A stretch of DNA of 64,000 bases. Source: Magnolia sinica. Lineage: Eukaryota > Streptophyta > Magnoliopsida > Magnoliales > Magnoliaceae. Shown here piece after piece: positions 42,653 to 53,362 of the stretch (within the stretch, counting starts at the first letter, position 1; each line of letters opens with the position of its first letter). Under the pieces are notes generated by a model. The model saw only the letters and a program-made list of their open reading frames with translations. It did not search any database and was not told the origin of the DNA. The DNA lies in assembly GCF_029962835.1 (NCBI RefSeq), contig NC_080586.1:70929001-70993000 (forward strand), in the 5' to 3' direction. The position numbers were made by a program, and so were the translations under genes.

Positions 42653-44010
42653 AAATGTGCAGAAGCTGAAAATAGGTGGGTATAAGATGGCCACCTAAAT
42701 CTTTGTAAATCTGAACAGATCTCTCTCAAGATGTTCTCGGGGAAAACGGTTTGGAAAAACCAACAATTGAATAGTATTACAATCCCTACTACTAAAATCA
42801 TTCATTTCAACCCTTACCTATTCAACCAATTATCAAAGTGGATCTATGGTTCTACACTTCTACTTGTTATCTAACGGTTTAGATATATCATGTGCCTACG
42901 TTTGCCTTTCAAGTTGCTAGAATTTACCAAATTACCAAACTAATTCTTTATAAATAAAGGCTCATCCTCTCATTTCAAGAGGAAGTGATTTGGTGCAAAA
43001 GGGGACAACTAAGAGAGAGTAAGAGTGAGTGTAAAGTGAAGAAGTGAGAGCTCATCTAAACCATCAATCCAAACCTACCACTTCATCCAAGCCATTTAAC
43101 GTAGTCTATACAAGTGCCCCAGCCATCTCAACCGTCCAAGATCAAGGGAGTATGGTTGGGATCCGAGTTCTACGGCTAGATCCTCTAGGAGGAGTGCTTA
43201 GCTCTCCCTTCCTCCTCCCACATCTTCAAGTGCATTGAAGATGATCCAACCGTCCATCTTTAATTTTCAGTTGGCATCATACATCTCCTTGCTTATAGTT
43301 GAGTGAATCTTGGTCGTATGCTCTATATCTTGCCAATCTTTCTAAATCTTGGTATACCAAAAGCCAAGTTTGCTTGGATTATTTTCTCCCTTTTACCATT
43401 TGCATAATGTAGTTATCTACCTTACTATGTAGTTACCAAGTCCTTGAGTTCACTATAGGTTGAGGCATTGCGATGCCCTTAGTAGCTTGTAACTTGAGTA
43501 GCTTGTAACTTGAGTTATCGATGTATAATTTGTTTTTTCTATTGTGGTATTTTTCATTTCATTGCATTTTCGCATTGTTGATTCTTTCTTCGGTGTTACT
43601 ATCTTCCCCAAATATGCCATGGGGCTGAGAGGGTGTAGTCTTCTTAGTGGAAGTTTGAGGAAGTAGTGGGCTGCTGGTTGATTTCTAACTTTTCAGTGAC
43701 TAAGTTAACCCTTCAATATAAGGCCTTCTTGGAACCTCAGAAACCCCTAAAAAAGTCATAAATCCTGTAAAGTAGAGACGGCGCATAAGCGCAATCTGTT
43801 GAGGGTGCCTAACCTATTCTCTCATTGTCATCAAAGTCCTTACCCAGTCGCAAACCCTATTATCTCAGGTAGTGGAATCTTCAATTCTCTAGCTCAAGAC
43901 TTTATAGGTCTAGATTCTAAGCTTTTCTTGGCTAGTGGTGACTCCAACTCTTTCAAACACATTGTTTTGAGTCTACATCATATCCATCCATAACTAATCA
44001 CCACAATATT
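42653..44010 (+). repeat. Gypsy LTR-like region
   Basis: A TATA box TATAAATAAAGG lies at 42949, followed by a CTCATCCTCTCATTTC leader. Near 43798-43970 the DNA has GAGGGTGCCTAACC, TAGTGGTGACTCCAACTC and TTTCAAACACATTGTTTTGA, which are typical of the 3' part of LTRs from one group of plant Gypsy elements. A partner LTR was not found and the limits are not set. Confidence 0.4.
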
Positions 44011-44089
44011 GCATAAAAATATTTGAGTGTGCGGTATCCATCCAAAACCAATCACCATAACATCGTGCAAAAGCATTTGAGTGCACGGG
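43981..44089 (+). repeat. Two-copy tandem repeat of 54 bp
   Basis: TATCCATCCATAACTAATCACC starts unit 1 and TATCCATCCAAAACCAATCACC starts unit 2 at 44035. Both end in CATTTGAGTGCACGG-like DNA. Confidence 0.7.
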
Positions 44090-44249
44090 CCCCTGGGACA
44101 ACATTCAGAAAGTCACTCGATGGGTGGAATAGATAGCACACGTGCCTACTACTTGTATTGCATATGTGATGCGTAAATGAGCCCTCGTGTGAGGGTAAGC
44201 TCCATGACTTGGTAGTAGATAGCATCTGTTTCAACACTTGTGTGGATGT

Positions 44250-45063
44250 TGTTGAATATCAATGGTTTTTAAAATAATAAAAATAAAAATTTAAATTTTT
44301 CAAAATTTTGGAATTTTTCCGTCAAAAAAGCTTTTTGAATTTTTTTGAATTTAAAAGTGCGGTGTATGTGCTTTGTCCCACATCAGAAATGAGAAAAAAA
44401 CTTTTGTGGTTTATATGTAAACTTGTGAAGAGTATTCTTACTTGGAGTTTTTTGGAGGAGGTGATGCTCGGGTTGGCACTGAAACAAGCGCGCGCGAGCT
44501 CGTGCTCGAGCAGTGAGGCAATGTGGCTGAATGGCACACTTTGCACTTGGGTTGAGTTTTATAGAAAACTGAGAACGGTTAGATCATAAATCCGAAACAT
44601 TCAGCAGTTTCTAAAAACGGTTCTCCACCTTAAAAGCCACAATGGTCCGAAAACGGACGGGCCAGGATGATCTAACGATCAGATCTTCTGATCTAACGAC
44701 CAGAAACGTCTGAGATTAATGGACAAAGGTTAGAAACGTTTTTCAAACGTTCTAAACCATTGAATACCACACAGCAATAGTACTATACCTGATGCCTATA
44801 TAAACTGGACCATTCCAGTCCGATTTCATCATCTCAACACACTATCTCTCCCATCAAATCAGATACGATCTATAGCTCCATTCTATCCAGATGAGGCTTG
44901 TCTTATCCTTGAAGCAATTCACCTGTAACCCATTAGCAGTTGATAAAGGGGCAAATCATGTTTTAAAGACAACGTATTTTATACGTGATTCAGCCTGGTG
45001 AAATATTTTATTTTCAATTTATTTTTTTATATTTTCGGTGTATCCAATCCTTTATTCCCAACA
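44250..45063 (+). mobile_element. Candidate solo LTR
   Basis: The stretch starts TGTTGAATATC and ends TTCCCAACA, so the ends are TG/CA and inverted (TGTTG/CAACA). The flanks are GATGT and CATGT, a 5-bp duplication with one mismatch. Inside are TGTCCCACATCAGAAATGAG, a common plant LTR promoter element, and a TATA box CTATATAAACTGG at 44796. No internal region follows, so it is probably a solo LTR left by recombination. The open frame at 44308-44589 lies inside it and is not a gene. Confidence 0.55.
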
Positions 45064-45074
45064 CATGTGTGTAA

Positions 45075-45076
<2 letters not shown>

Positions 45077-45108
<32 letters not shown>

Positions 45109-45110
45109 TA
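45077..45110. repeat. (TTA)n microsatellite
   Basis: About 11 TTA units just after the candidate solo LTR. Confidence 0.9.
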
Positions 45111-46653
45111 AAGCCCATGTATGCCCATGTATGTGTGGTTTACCCTCACTGTCCCTAGCTAGGAACAAACTGAGAGGCCCTGTAATGCATTGATTTTATC
45201 CACATGATCCGTCCATTTTGCCATATCATTTTTAGGGTATAGGCTCAAAAGTAAGGCAGATCCACTTGAGCCTTCTAATAAGGCATCCTTAGCACAATTT
45301 CAATTATATCTTGAAAAGATTTTCTTTTAGACCAGATCTTCTGCTTGCCCTAAAATGCGTTTGCCGTGTGAAGTGCTTCGCTCGAGCTTCTTTTGTCCGG
45401 AAGCTCTATCCTCATGAACATTGGCAGCATGGTGTAAAAAAGGTTTCCTTAGGAGGGGAACAACAACTGAAAATGACTACTGATTCCTATAAGCCAAAGA
45501 GCAAAAAAGGAGGAATCCGTTTAAGGAGGGTCTCACTTCTGATTAGCTAGTTAGTGAGGCAACGTAGCCTTTATTCAGTCCAACACATGGAAACCAACTG
45601 GGCCCAATCTTTAATCGGGTCCAAAACGTGAGAGCCAAACCTAATCCAATATCTTAACAGACCCGGACCTATTAAAATTGGGTTGGGTCCATCTCTACCG
45701 TTGGATCCGGGTCCTCATTGTCAACCTAGCATATGACCCTTGACTGAGGACAAACGAGACCCAGGTTTCAGTGATCCATACCATTGAGCTAACATTTCCA
45801 ACGGTGGATATGTCTTGAAAATCCCAGACTGAAAGTCAAAGACCACGGACACCCTTCGGCTCTTTTTCGTTAAATGTGGACCGTTGTTGTATTTTTCTTC
45901 TTCAGCGTCTATTTGGATACGGCAATTGAACGGCTATGATCAACCGATCAATGTTTTCTTTCTTAAATAGGAACCGTTGAGTTACGATGATCATAAATGC
46001 CTCACCTATTTTCAATGTGGACCGTTGATTTACATTTTTTAACCATCCATTTGCTGGTCACCAATCAAGGGTTTTAGAATTATTCCATCAGGGAAAATTT
46101 GTGCACTACAGCACATCCATGTCTGGGCCATCAGATCAATGGTCCAGATCACCAAATCATGGTCCTTACCTGTCAAGGACACAAGCATCCTTGTTTACCA
46201 CTGGGTGGGCCCCCTATCATGTGCTTTGTTTAATTACTCCTCCTTAGATTCTATCCTATTTGAGTCACTTGACTAAGCAGAAGGAGAATTATTGTTTCTA
46301 ATAAAGGAAAAATTACAATCAACCCCCCATATTTATATTATAATTATAATCATCCACCTATGAATTATTTAATTATATTTAGACCCTTCTAATTTTAAAA
46401 CAATTTCTTTTATATTCTTAGTCAAAGATTCACCAAAATAATTTTATTTTACTACTTAAAATACATCTTTTCATAAAATAAAATAAAATAAATTTGAAAA
46501 GGTTGCACTTGTTTTACCCACCCCATAAATGCCAAAAATCTATGGACCGACAGACAGAGATTAGTGGGCCTAAAATATTAAGATGGATAAATAAAATTAT
46601 GACTAAAATATCTAAGTTCATCCATTTTGGCCCACCCATGTGTTGGAGCAGAT
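45111..46653. other. Intergenic DNA with MITE fragments; no gene recognised
   Basis: A half copy of the GTGGG family lies at about 45178-45290 (TTTTATCCACATGATCCGTCC, AGGCAGATCCACTTGAGCC). The part at 45760-46230 shares GATCCATACCATTGAG, TGTGGACCGTTG and GGTCCAGATCACCAAATCATG words with 55140-55310 and 56752-56989. No exon pattern was seen. Confidence 0.45.
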
Positions 46654-46661
46654 TGTAGTAC

Positions 46662-47322
46662 TAGGGCTGAAAGTCGGGCAGGTTCCACCGGACTGACCCA
46701 TGACTGATCGACATTGGGTTGGCCTTGGGCAGGATGTACCGGGTTTAGTCTCAACCTTGGGTTATATAAACACCAACCCGATAAAGGTTGGATTGGGCTT
46801 GGGTTGAGGTCTCGGGTTGCTTGACCCAATCCGAACCCAATCAATATGTAAGTGATAAATGATAATTGAGTGTGGATTGCCTATGTTGAAGGCATAGGAA
46901 ATTCAAGTGCCGTCGGGGGTCATTGCTCCACGCCATTTCCGATTACTCAAGCTAATAAGATATGCTGGATTTCTCTCTCAAATAGATTGCGTACTACATA
47001 ACATGACTTTTAAAAGAGTAGTCGTATATTTTAGCTGGTTTATTTAGAAAAAAATAAAAATAAAGTTCTTTACCATAAATAACTACATATATAGTTAATA
47101 AAATCATAAGTACAAATTATAAGAAGTGTATTAAAATATAATAAATTAATGTAATAATAAAAATATTAGCATGTATCTACCGACCAACTGACCAAGCTCA
47201 CTTAGGTTGAGAATTTCCGACCCAAGGTTGGGTTGGGTTGGGATAGGTTTGAGGTATAGGAACCTTATCTTGGGCTAGGGTTGAGCACTGATCCAACCCA
47301 ACCCACCCGACTTTCAGCCCTA
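46662..47322. mobile_element. hAT-like non-autonomous element
   Basis: The ends TAGGGCTGAAAGTCGGG and CCCGACTTTCAGCCCTA are a perfect 17-bp inverted repeat. Flanks TGTAGTAC and GGTAGGAC agree at 6 of 8 bases, which would fit a worn 8-bp hAT duplication. Subterminal DNA is rich in GGGTTGGG and CCAACCC words. It has no transposase. Confidence 0.72.
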
Positions 47323-47579
47323 GGTAGGACCCAATCCGCACCCCAAATATAAGCACCACCATGGTGGTCCCACATAGGAACCTATAGTTGTCGACTTGCT
47401 CCATTTTTACATGTGGTATGGCCCACTCTAGTTGCAGTTCCAGCTGATATTTTTCCCCCAGGTCCTAGAATCAAGGGCCGCACCTGATGAACGGAGTGGA
47501 TCCAACACGGTGGGCCCCAAACAGCTTATGTGTTTTATGCGCTTGTGGATAGTGCGTTGAACCATGCTCACGTCATTAC

Positions 47580-48070
47580 ACAAAGGCATAAGGGGCGTGC
47601 CTACTACTAACATAGCGGCACGTGGGGTAGCATCTGCATGAGATCCACGCCGTCCATCAGGTGCATCGCCTCATGTTCAATCTAGATCATGTCCTAACAT
47701 GAGCTGGCAAAATGAACGGATGGGGTGGATTTCTCACAAACATCACGGTGGGCCCACCTAGGTTCCGATGAAGGAGGGTCATAGGCAATCCACGTCCCAC
47801 AATCATACTTCAAGATAAGTATCTTGCGGTGGCCATGATGGCACAGGGCTGACAACATGGTTGGTTTGGATCATCTGGCCACTCAGCATTTGGGCTCAAA
47901 TGGTTGGTGATGGACGGTGGATCTTGAGTTGTAAGACATCCACTCCGTCCATAAGGTAGCCCCCTCAAAGATAGGTCACGTGGCCTAAAAACCAACCGGA
48001 TCCAAACACAAGTGGGCCACACCACAGGAAACAATGGTGTGTGATGCCCATCATAGGTTTGTGTGTGGGC
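47580..48070. mobile_element. Worn GTGGG-type MITE pieces
   Basis: The piece ending ATCACGGTGGGCCCACCTAGG with GGTGGATTTCTCACAAAC matches the right end of copy C (about 8955-8995). A left-end counterpart ATCCACGCCGTCCATC is at 47645. A second fragment at 47810-48070 has AAGTGGGCCACACCACAGG. Limits are approximate. Confidence 0.5.
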
Positions 48071-48254
48071 CCACTTTCATGGTGTGGCTGTTTCACCAAA
48101 CCTGCTCATTAGGTGTGACCCATCATGATGAAAGTCAAATTTAAAAATAAAAAATAAAAAATCAACCTAATCTAAGACCCAGTCTTTCGGATGTACGGTG
48201 AACATTTAGGGTTGTAAGATGATGTATGTATTGCATGTGGTGGGGCCCACACAA

Positions 48255-49350
48255 TTTTGGGGGAGGATTCTAGATGCAAAATGTCATTAGATAAGGTATT
48301 TTAATTATTTAAAAATAATTTTTGGGAGTATTCTATACGCAAAATGGTATTAGATAAGGGTATTTTAATTTCCTTTATTGACTTTTGAGCTGTCTATTAT
48401 TTGAAAGTATTATAATTTTCTTAGGGTGAGAATGTGTAAGAAGGTTTTAAGTAAAAAAGATAACTTTTAACTTGAAGTGATGGGACATCCAACCCATTCA
48501 ATAGATTGGCCCTAGTATGAGGATTACCTAATTTAAAAATCAATCTACCCACTTATTAGGTGGACCACACTTGTATTTTGCTATTTATCAATGGTTATAC
48601 ACTTTTTTCTATGGTGTGAATCATCTGATTAGTGAATAGGGCTGATTTTCATATTAGGTCATCCTAATGTTGGGGTCAAGCTATTAGGAGGATTGGATGT
48701 CACAAGCACTTGACAAGATGGAAGTTATCGACTGGGTGGACTGTTCTAAGAGCCAAGTGCATAGAACATCCAACCCATTCAATTTATAGGTCCACCATAA
48801 TAATCACCTAATGCAAAAATCAACTCTATCCACTGATCAAGTGGAGTATGATTGTATTTTTCTATTTATCAATGGCAATACACTGTTTTCTCACTTGATG
48901 AGTGGATAGGGCTGATTTTTTGCACTAAGTGATGTGGTGGGCTCCTCACAACATTGGGGGAGGATGGTAGATGCAAAATGTAATGGATAAGGGTATTTTA
49001 ATTATTTGAAACCAATTTAGGAAGGATTCTAGAAGCAAAAATGGTATTAGATAAGGTTATTTTAATTATTTAAATTAATTTCTTTAATATAATTTTGATT
49101 TTTGAGCGTCTATTTGAAAGTATTATAAAAATCCAACCCGGTGTACCCAACAGATAGCTTGTAACTTGCTAAGATCATGGTATATACAACCCATTCCCAC
49201 CATAAGTATCAAATTGTGCAAAAATCAACCCTAACTACTCATCAAGTGTGGCCCACTGATTAGGTATACCACACTTGTATTTTGTTATTTATCCATGCTT
49301 GCTTACTTTTTCTATGGTGTGGCTGACTCGATGAGTGGATGGTGCTGATT
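48255..49350. repeat. Tandem segmental duplication (two to three degenerate units)
   Basis: GGGGGAGGATTCTAGATGCAAAATG with TTAGATAAGG at 48260 recurs at 48955. Its follow-up GTCTATTATTTGAAAGTATTATAA recurs at 49115. A second segment (ACATCCAACCCATTCAAT, TTTATCAATGG, GAGTGGATAGGGCTGATTTT) occurs around 48485, 48765 and, more diverged, 49185-49350. The pieces repeat in the same order, so a block of 300-700 bp was duplicated in tandem. Confidence 0.65.
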
Positions 49351-49507
49351 TTGTGGAAGAACTGGTTACAAGTATTTTTGGAATGCCATTCATAAGGTGA
49401 GCCTTTTGGGATGGGGTTTTTGAACCTACCTGAAATACAGACCACAGCTGGCTGGGCATCACATGTTGCATTACATCTGAGTTTATGCATCATTGATGGG
49501 TCATATA

Positions 49508-49653
49508 CAGCTCCAATTCATCTAATAATTTCTTGTTTTGACACATAATCTACCCCATCCAGCTCCAATTCATCTAATAATTTCTTGTTTTGACACATAA
49601 TCTACCCCATCCAGCTCCAATTCATCTAATAATTTCTTGTTTTGACACATAAT
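49508..49653 (+). repeat. 52-bp tandem repeat, 2.8 units
   Basis: Unit CAGCTCCAATTCATCTAATA plus 32 bases starts at 49508, 49560 and 49612. The copies are nearly identical, so the expansion is recent. Confidence 0.95.
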
Positions 49654-49741
49654 CTATTGATCATGCCCCATCGTTTAGATGGTGGAGAAACCATGAGGCA
49701 TACAAATTGATTGTTTTTATTTTTTTTTCACATTAGCTAAG

Positions 49742-49876
49742 TCCCTGTTTGGCAGACACCTAAAAATGAGTTCATCTCGTTGTAGTTAACCGCAATGATA
49801 TATTATCAAGATCATTGATAACTAAAATGAGATGGAACTCGTTGCATTTTCAGACGTCCACCAAATAGGGCCTAAG
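49742..49876. mobile_element. Short Tourist/Harbinger-type MITE
   Basis: GTCCCTGTTTGGCAGACACC at the left pairs with GACGTCCACCAAATAGGGCC at the right, with more pairing inward (ATGAGTTCATCTCGTT against AACTCGTTGCATTTTC). A 3-bp TAA flanks both ends. About 135 bp, no coding capacity. Confidence 0.7.
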
Positions 49877-49951
49877 AGAATCAGTTTTAATCCAGTGGCT
49901 GACAACAATATTTGTTATGTGCTTAAACCAACTTATCCCCATAAGTTTTCT

Positions 49952-49954
<3 letters not shown>

Positions 49955-49986
<32 letters not shown>
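49955..49986. repeat. (TA)n microsatellite
   Basis: About 15 TA units, directly beside the left arm of the large hairpin. Confidence 0.9.
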
Positions 49987-49987
<1 letters not shown>

Positions 49988-49989
<2 letters not shown>

Positions 49990-50795
49990 GTCTCTCTCTC
50001 CATATCAAAGGAGGGCCCACACATTGTTTGGTCCACATCTAAGGTGGGCCTCACATGATGGATCACCCAGAATAATATGGGCCAACATAATGAATAGTCC
50101 ACATCAAAGGTTAGCCCCTAATAACAAACACCCTGCATCCAAAATGGGTGGGTACAATGGATGAACTACTTCAAAGGTGGGGTCCACATGATGGGCAATG
50201 GACATTGATGCTGGGCCCCACATGATGGATGGCCCATATCAAGGTGGGCACACATGATGGATGGTCCACATCAAAGGTTGGCTCCTAATGATGAATGGCC
50301 CACATCCAAGGAGAGCCCTGCCTGATGGGCAACCCACATTGAAGGTGGCGCTCACATGATAAACAATCCACATCAAAGGCAGGCTCCACACTGTGGGCAA
50401 TTAATAATGGTCGGCCCCAACCCCACATGACGGATGAGCCATGGTAAAGGTCCCCCTAATGATGAGTGGCCCTTATCCAAGGCAGGTCCTGAATGATGGA
50501 CAGTTCACATCAAAGGTGGGCCCCACATGATGGACAATAACATTGATGGTGGGCTCCATAAGATGGACGACCAACATCAAAGCTGACCCTGCATAATCGA
50601 CCGTGCACATTAAAGGTCAGCCCCTAGTGATAAATGGCACACATCCAAGGTGGCCCCCACATGATGGACAGGTCACATCAAAAGTGAGGCCCACACAATG
50701 AATGGTCCACATCTGAAGTGTGTCATCCATCATACCAGGTCACATGATAGATGGTGGATGTGAGGGAGACCACATGATGTTAGAAACCAAACATG
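49988..50795. repeat. Left arm of large hairpin: 34-bp tandem repeats
   Basis: Degenerate 34-base units of the form ATGATGGACAATCCACATCA plus AAGGTGGGCCCCAC run for about 700 bases (about 20 units). The arm begins with GGTCTCTCTCTCCATATCAA and ends GATGTTAGAAACCAAACATG. The right arm repeats these in reverse complement and in mirrored order. Confidence 0.8.
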
Positions 50796-50859
50796 CTTTT
50801 CTACTTTTTGGCGCAAGCATATTTATCTATTGAACAAGTAAAAACTAAGAGGACGTTTG

Positions 50860-52170
50860 GATCTTAAGCTACTTTGAATACGCTACTAATGACACAAGTA
50901 GATTATCTTGAATTTTACTTATTCTAGGTATGTTTGGTAACCAACATAATTATCAACCAAAAAGTTGAAAAGGATGTTTGGTTTCCAACATCATAAGCAA
51001 TTATCCCTTAAGTCTGTTTGGTCAGCTCACATCCACCATCCATCTTGTGGGGCCAACCTTTGATGTGGATCATTCATTGTGTAGGCCCACCTTTGATGTG
51101 GGTCATCCATCATACAGGGCCCACCTTGAATGTGGGCTATTCATCACTATGGGCTGAACTTTAATGTGCACCATTTATTATGTAGGGCCTACCTTTGATG
51201 TTGGTCATCCATCAAATGGGGCCCACCATCAATGTTATTGTCCATCATGTGGGGGCCCACCTTCAATATCCATTGCCCATCATATGGAGCCCACCTTCGA
51301 TGTTGACCGTCCATCATGTGAGCCCCACCTCTGATGTCGGTCATCCATCATTACAGGGCCTGCCTTAGATATGGGCGACTCATCATTAGGGCTGCCTTTG
51401 ATGTGGACCGTCCTTCATGTAGGGCCCACCTTGATGTGGATCATCCATCATGTGGGGCCCACCATTATTTATTGCCATTATGTGGGCCCCACCTTCAATT
51501 TGGGTTGCCCGTTTGCAAGGTTCACCTTGGATATGGGTCATTCATCATTAGGGGCCGACCTTTGATGTGGAACATCCATCATGTGGGGCCACCTCAATAT
51601 GGGCCATATTTATGTGGGGCCTAAATACAATGTTCACTGTCCATCATGTGGAGCCTACTTTTGATGTGGACCATCCATTATGTAGGCCCCACCTCTGAAG
51701 TGTGTCATCCATCATACCAGCCCGCAGGCTTTTTATCATTATGGGCCAACGTTTGAAGTGGACCATCCATACATGGGCCCACATTAATATGGGATCATCC
51801 ATCATGTGGGGCCCACCTTTTATGTAGACCGTCCACCATGTTAGCCCCACCTTGAATATGGACAGCCCACCACATGGGGTCCCCTTTGATATGGACAATG
51901 AAAGAGCCTCCTTTGACATTGACAGTGAGAGAGAGAAGTAGAAAACTCCCATAAAGTTAAAAAGCTAAAAAGAAAAACTTATCAAGATAAAGAAGCTTTT
52001 TAACAATGATACTTTACCAAACTAAGTTAAAGTGAAAAAAGTAAACTTAATTAATTAACATAAATTAAAAAGTAACTTATTTGGTGGTGTATCCAAACGG
52101 GCCCTAAGATAAGCTACTTGTGGGATAAGTAGCTAATCTAAAGTAAATTGCAATCCAAATGCCCCCAAAG
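50860..52170. mobile_element. Harbinger-type element enclosing the right arm of the hairpin, with a second nested one
   Basis: Outer ends GAGGACGTTTGGATCTTAAG (about 50860) and the complement of its partner at about 52165 pair over about 60 bases (ACAAGTAGATTATCTT against AAGATAAGCTACTTGT). Inside, a second pair GTCTGTTTGG (51012) and CCAAACGGGCCC (to 52104) is flanked on both sides by TAA (51009-51011 and 52105-52107), the 3-bp Harbinger duplication. The 34-bp repeat array fills the inner element. No transposase is present. Confidence 0.6.
50973..51938. repeat. Right arm of large hairpin: inverted 34-bp repeats
   Basis: The arm begins GATGTTTGGTTTCCAACATC, then CTCACATCCACCATCCATC, and continues with units of GGGCCCACCTTTGATGTGG plus ATCATCCATCATGTG. 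It closes with CCTTTGATATGG and GAGAGAGAGAAG, the mirror of the left-arm start. The open frames at 51334-51624 and 51644-51952 are products of the repeat and are not genes. Confidence 0.8.
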
Positions 52171-52304
52171 TTTGATAAAAAGTTCAGATTTTTTAAAAGA
52201 ACACATGGCGCATATGAACACATGAGCTTAGAGACAGCTAATCTCTGCTTCCCAAACCTCTGTTGTTGTTTTTTCTTTCCAAATGGGGAATCAAGTCTGT
52301 AGAT

Positions 52305-52606
52305 AACTTGTTTGGATTATGGGAAAAGAAAAGAGGAGTGTAATAATCATCAAACAATCCCATGGATTCCTTGAGCACTGTTGAAACTTGGATTCCCATG
52401 GAATTCATTTCTGGATAGCTTGTGGAAATCTTATATTCATCTCACAATGGTCACGTTAAGTCTGGTGCACCATGGAAAAGGCTAATGATTATTACATGGA
52501 ATCGACTATTTGCTTTGTTATCCAAACAACACAAAAGGTCTAAACAACAGAAAAACCCATTTCTTTTCTTTTATTTCCTTCTCTCTTCCCACAATCCAAA
52601 CAGGCC
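52305..52606. mobile_element. MITE with CTTGTTTGGATTATGGGAA ends
   Basis: ACTTGTTTGGATTATGGGAA at the left pairs with TTCCCACAATCCAAACAGG at the right, with A/G-rich against T/C-rich DNA just inside. About 300 bp. Harbinger-like by its GTTTGGAT ends; the target duplication is not clear. Confidence 0.6.
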
Positions 52607-53247
52607 CAATGAAAAATGATTGTCATCCAAACACACCCCAAGTTTCCAATTTTTGCCTTTTTATATGGTATAGATGTATAGATATATAAATATCGAGAAG
52701 GGCTCAGAGGATTGTTGTCTCTGAAAAATGTTGGGTTACAACAGCAAATGGTGAGGAATGAAAACAAGGGAAATTCCTCAAAATAAATACAAAATTTGGA
52801 TGCTTTTGCATATCATCCATCAATAGCTTTAAGGAGTTTGCTAGCCCTGCATGCACTTTCATACCCATACTTCTTTTTTTTTCATAACCATACTTGGCAT
52901 GCATGTAGGACATCTGAGCCATTTATCAAGTGGGACAGTGCGTAGATCATCGGTTGAAAACCCAGCCCTGTCAACTGTCAACAAGGCCATGCGTGTATGA
53001 AAGAAATGGTTAGCCATAAAAAAAAAAAATGCTTGCAAATTTTTATGCATCACCCACTGATTTCTGACGTTTGTGGCCTACCTGATAGTAAACAACACAA
53101 GCTCTCAGCCAGAAAATCTTATCCGTGGATCCTACATGATACAGGATCAGATGTGCGATGTAAGTGCCAGGTTGGCAGTTGTGTCCGCAGGTAAGAAGTG
53201 CATGCTGATCTAGCTAAACCTCCATAGTGTCTTGAAATACCTGTGAG
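52607..53247. other. Downstream flank and 3' UTR of the R2 gene
   Basis: This lies just after the stop codon of the minus-strand gene at 53248. Some of it must be the 3' UTR, but no poly(A) signal could be chosen with confidence. No other gene was recognised. Confidence 0.4.
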
Positions 53248-53362
53248 CTAGAAATCTTCATCCAGCTTGAACACATAATTCTGGGTCCCATCCTGCAAGC
53301 TAGACATAACCGAAGCCTTCTGATATTCGCCCACCCTTCTCTCAAAAAAGTTGGCTTTTCCT
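53248..53362 (-). other. RNR2: R2 last exon (C-terminus)
   Basis: The exon starts after TTTGAGCAG with an A that completes the Gln codon begun in the previous exon, then [17 protein letters not shown]. It ends with TAG at 53248-53250. The long T-rich tract before it (A-rich on the plus strand, 53385-53412) serves as the polypyrimidine tract. Confidence 0.9.

Noticed and set aside
44308-44589. 93-codon plus-strand frame
   Set aside because: It lies within the candidate solo LTR and overlaps its promoter element.
49955-49986. Possible promoter TATA box
   Set aside because: A plain (TA)n microsatellite; the frames with Ile-Tyr runs there and at 37640 and 18800 are repeat artefacts.
51334-51952. 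Frames rich in His, Cys and Gly-Pro repeats
   Set aside because: Translation of the 34-bp tandem repeat array; no start context or domain.
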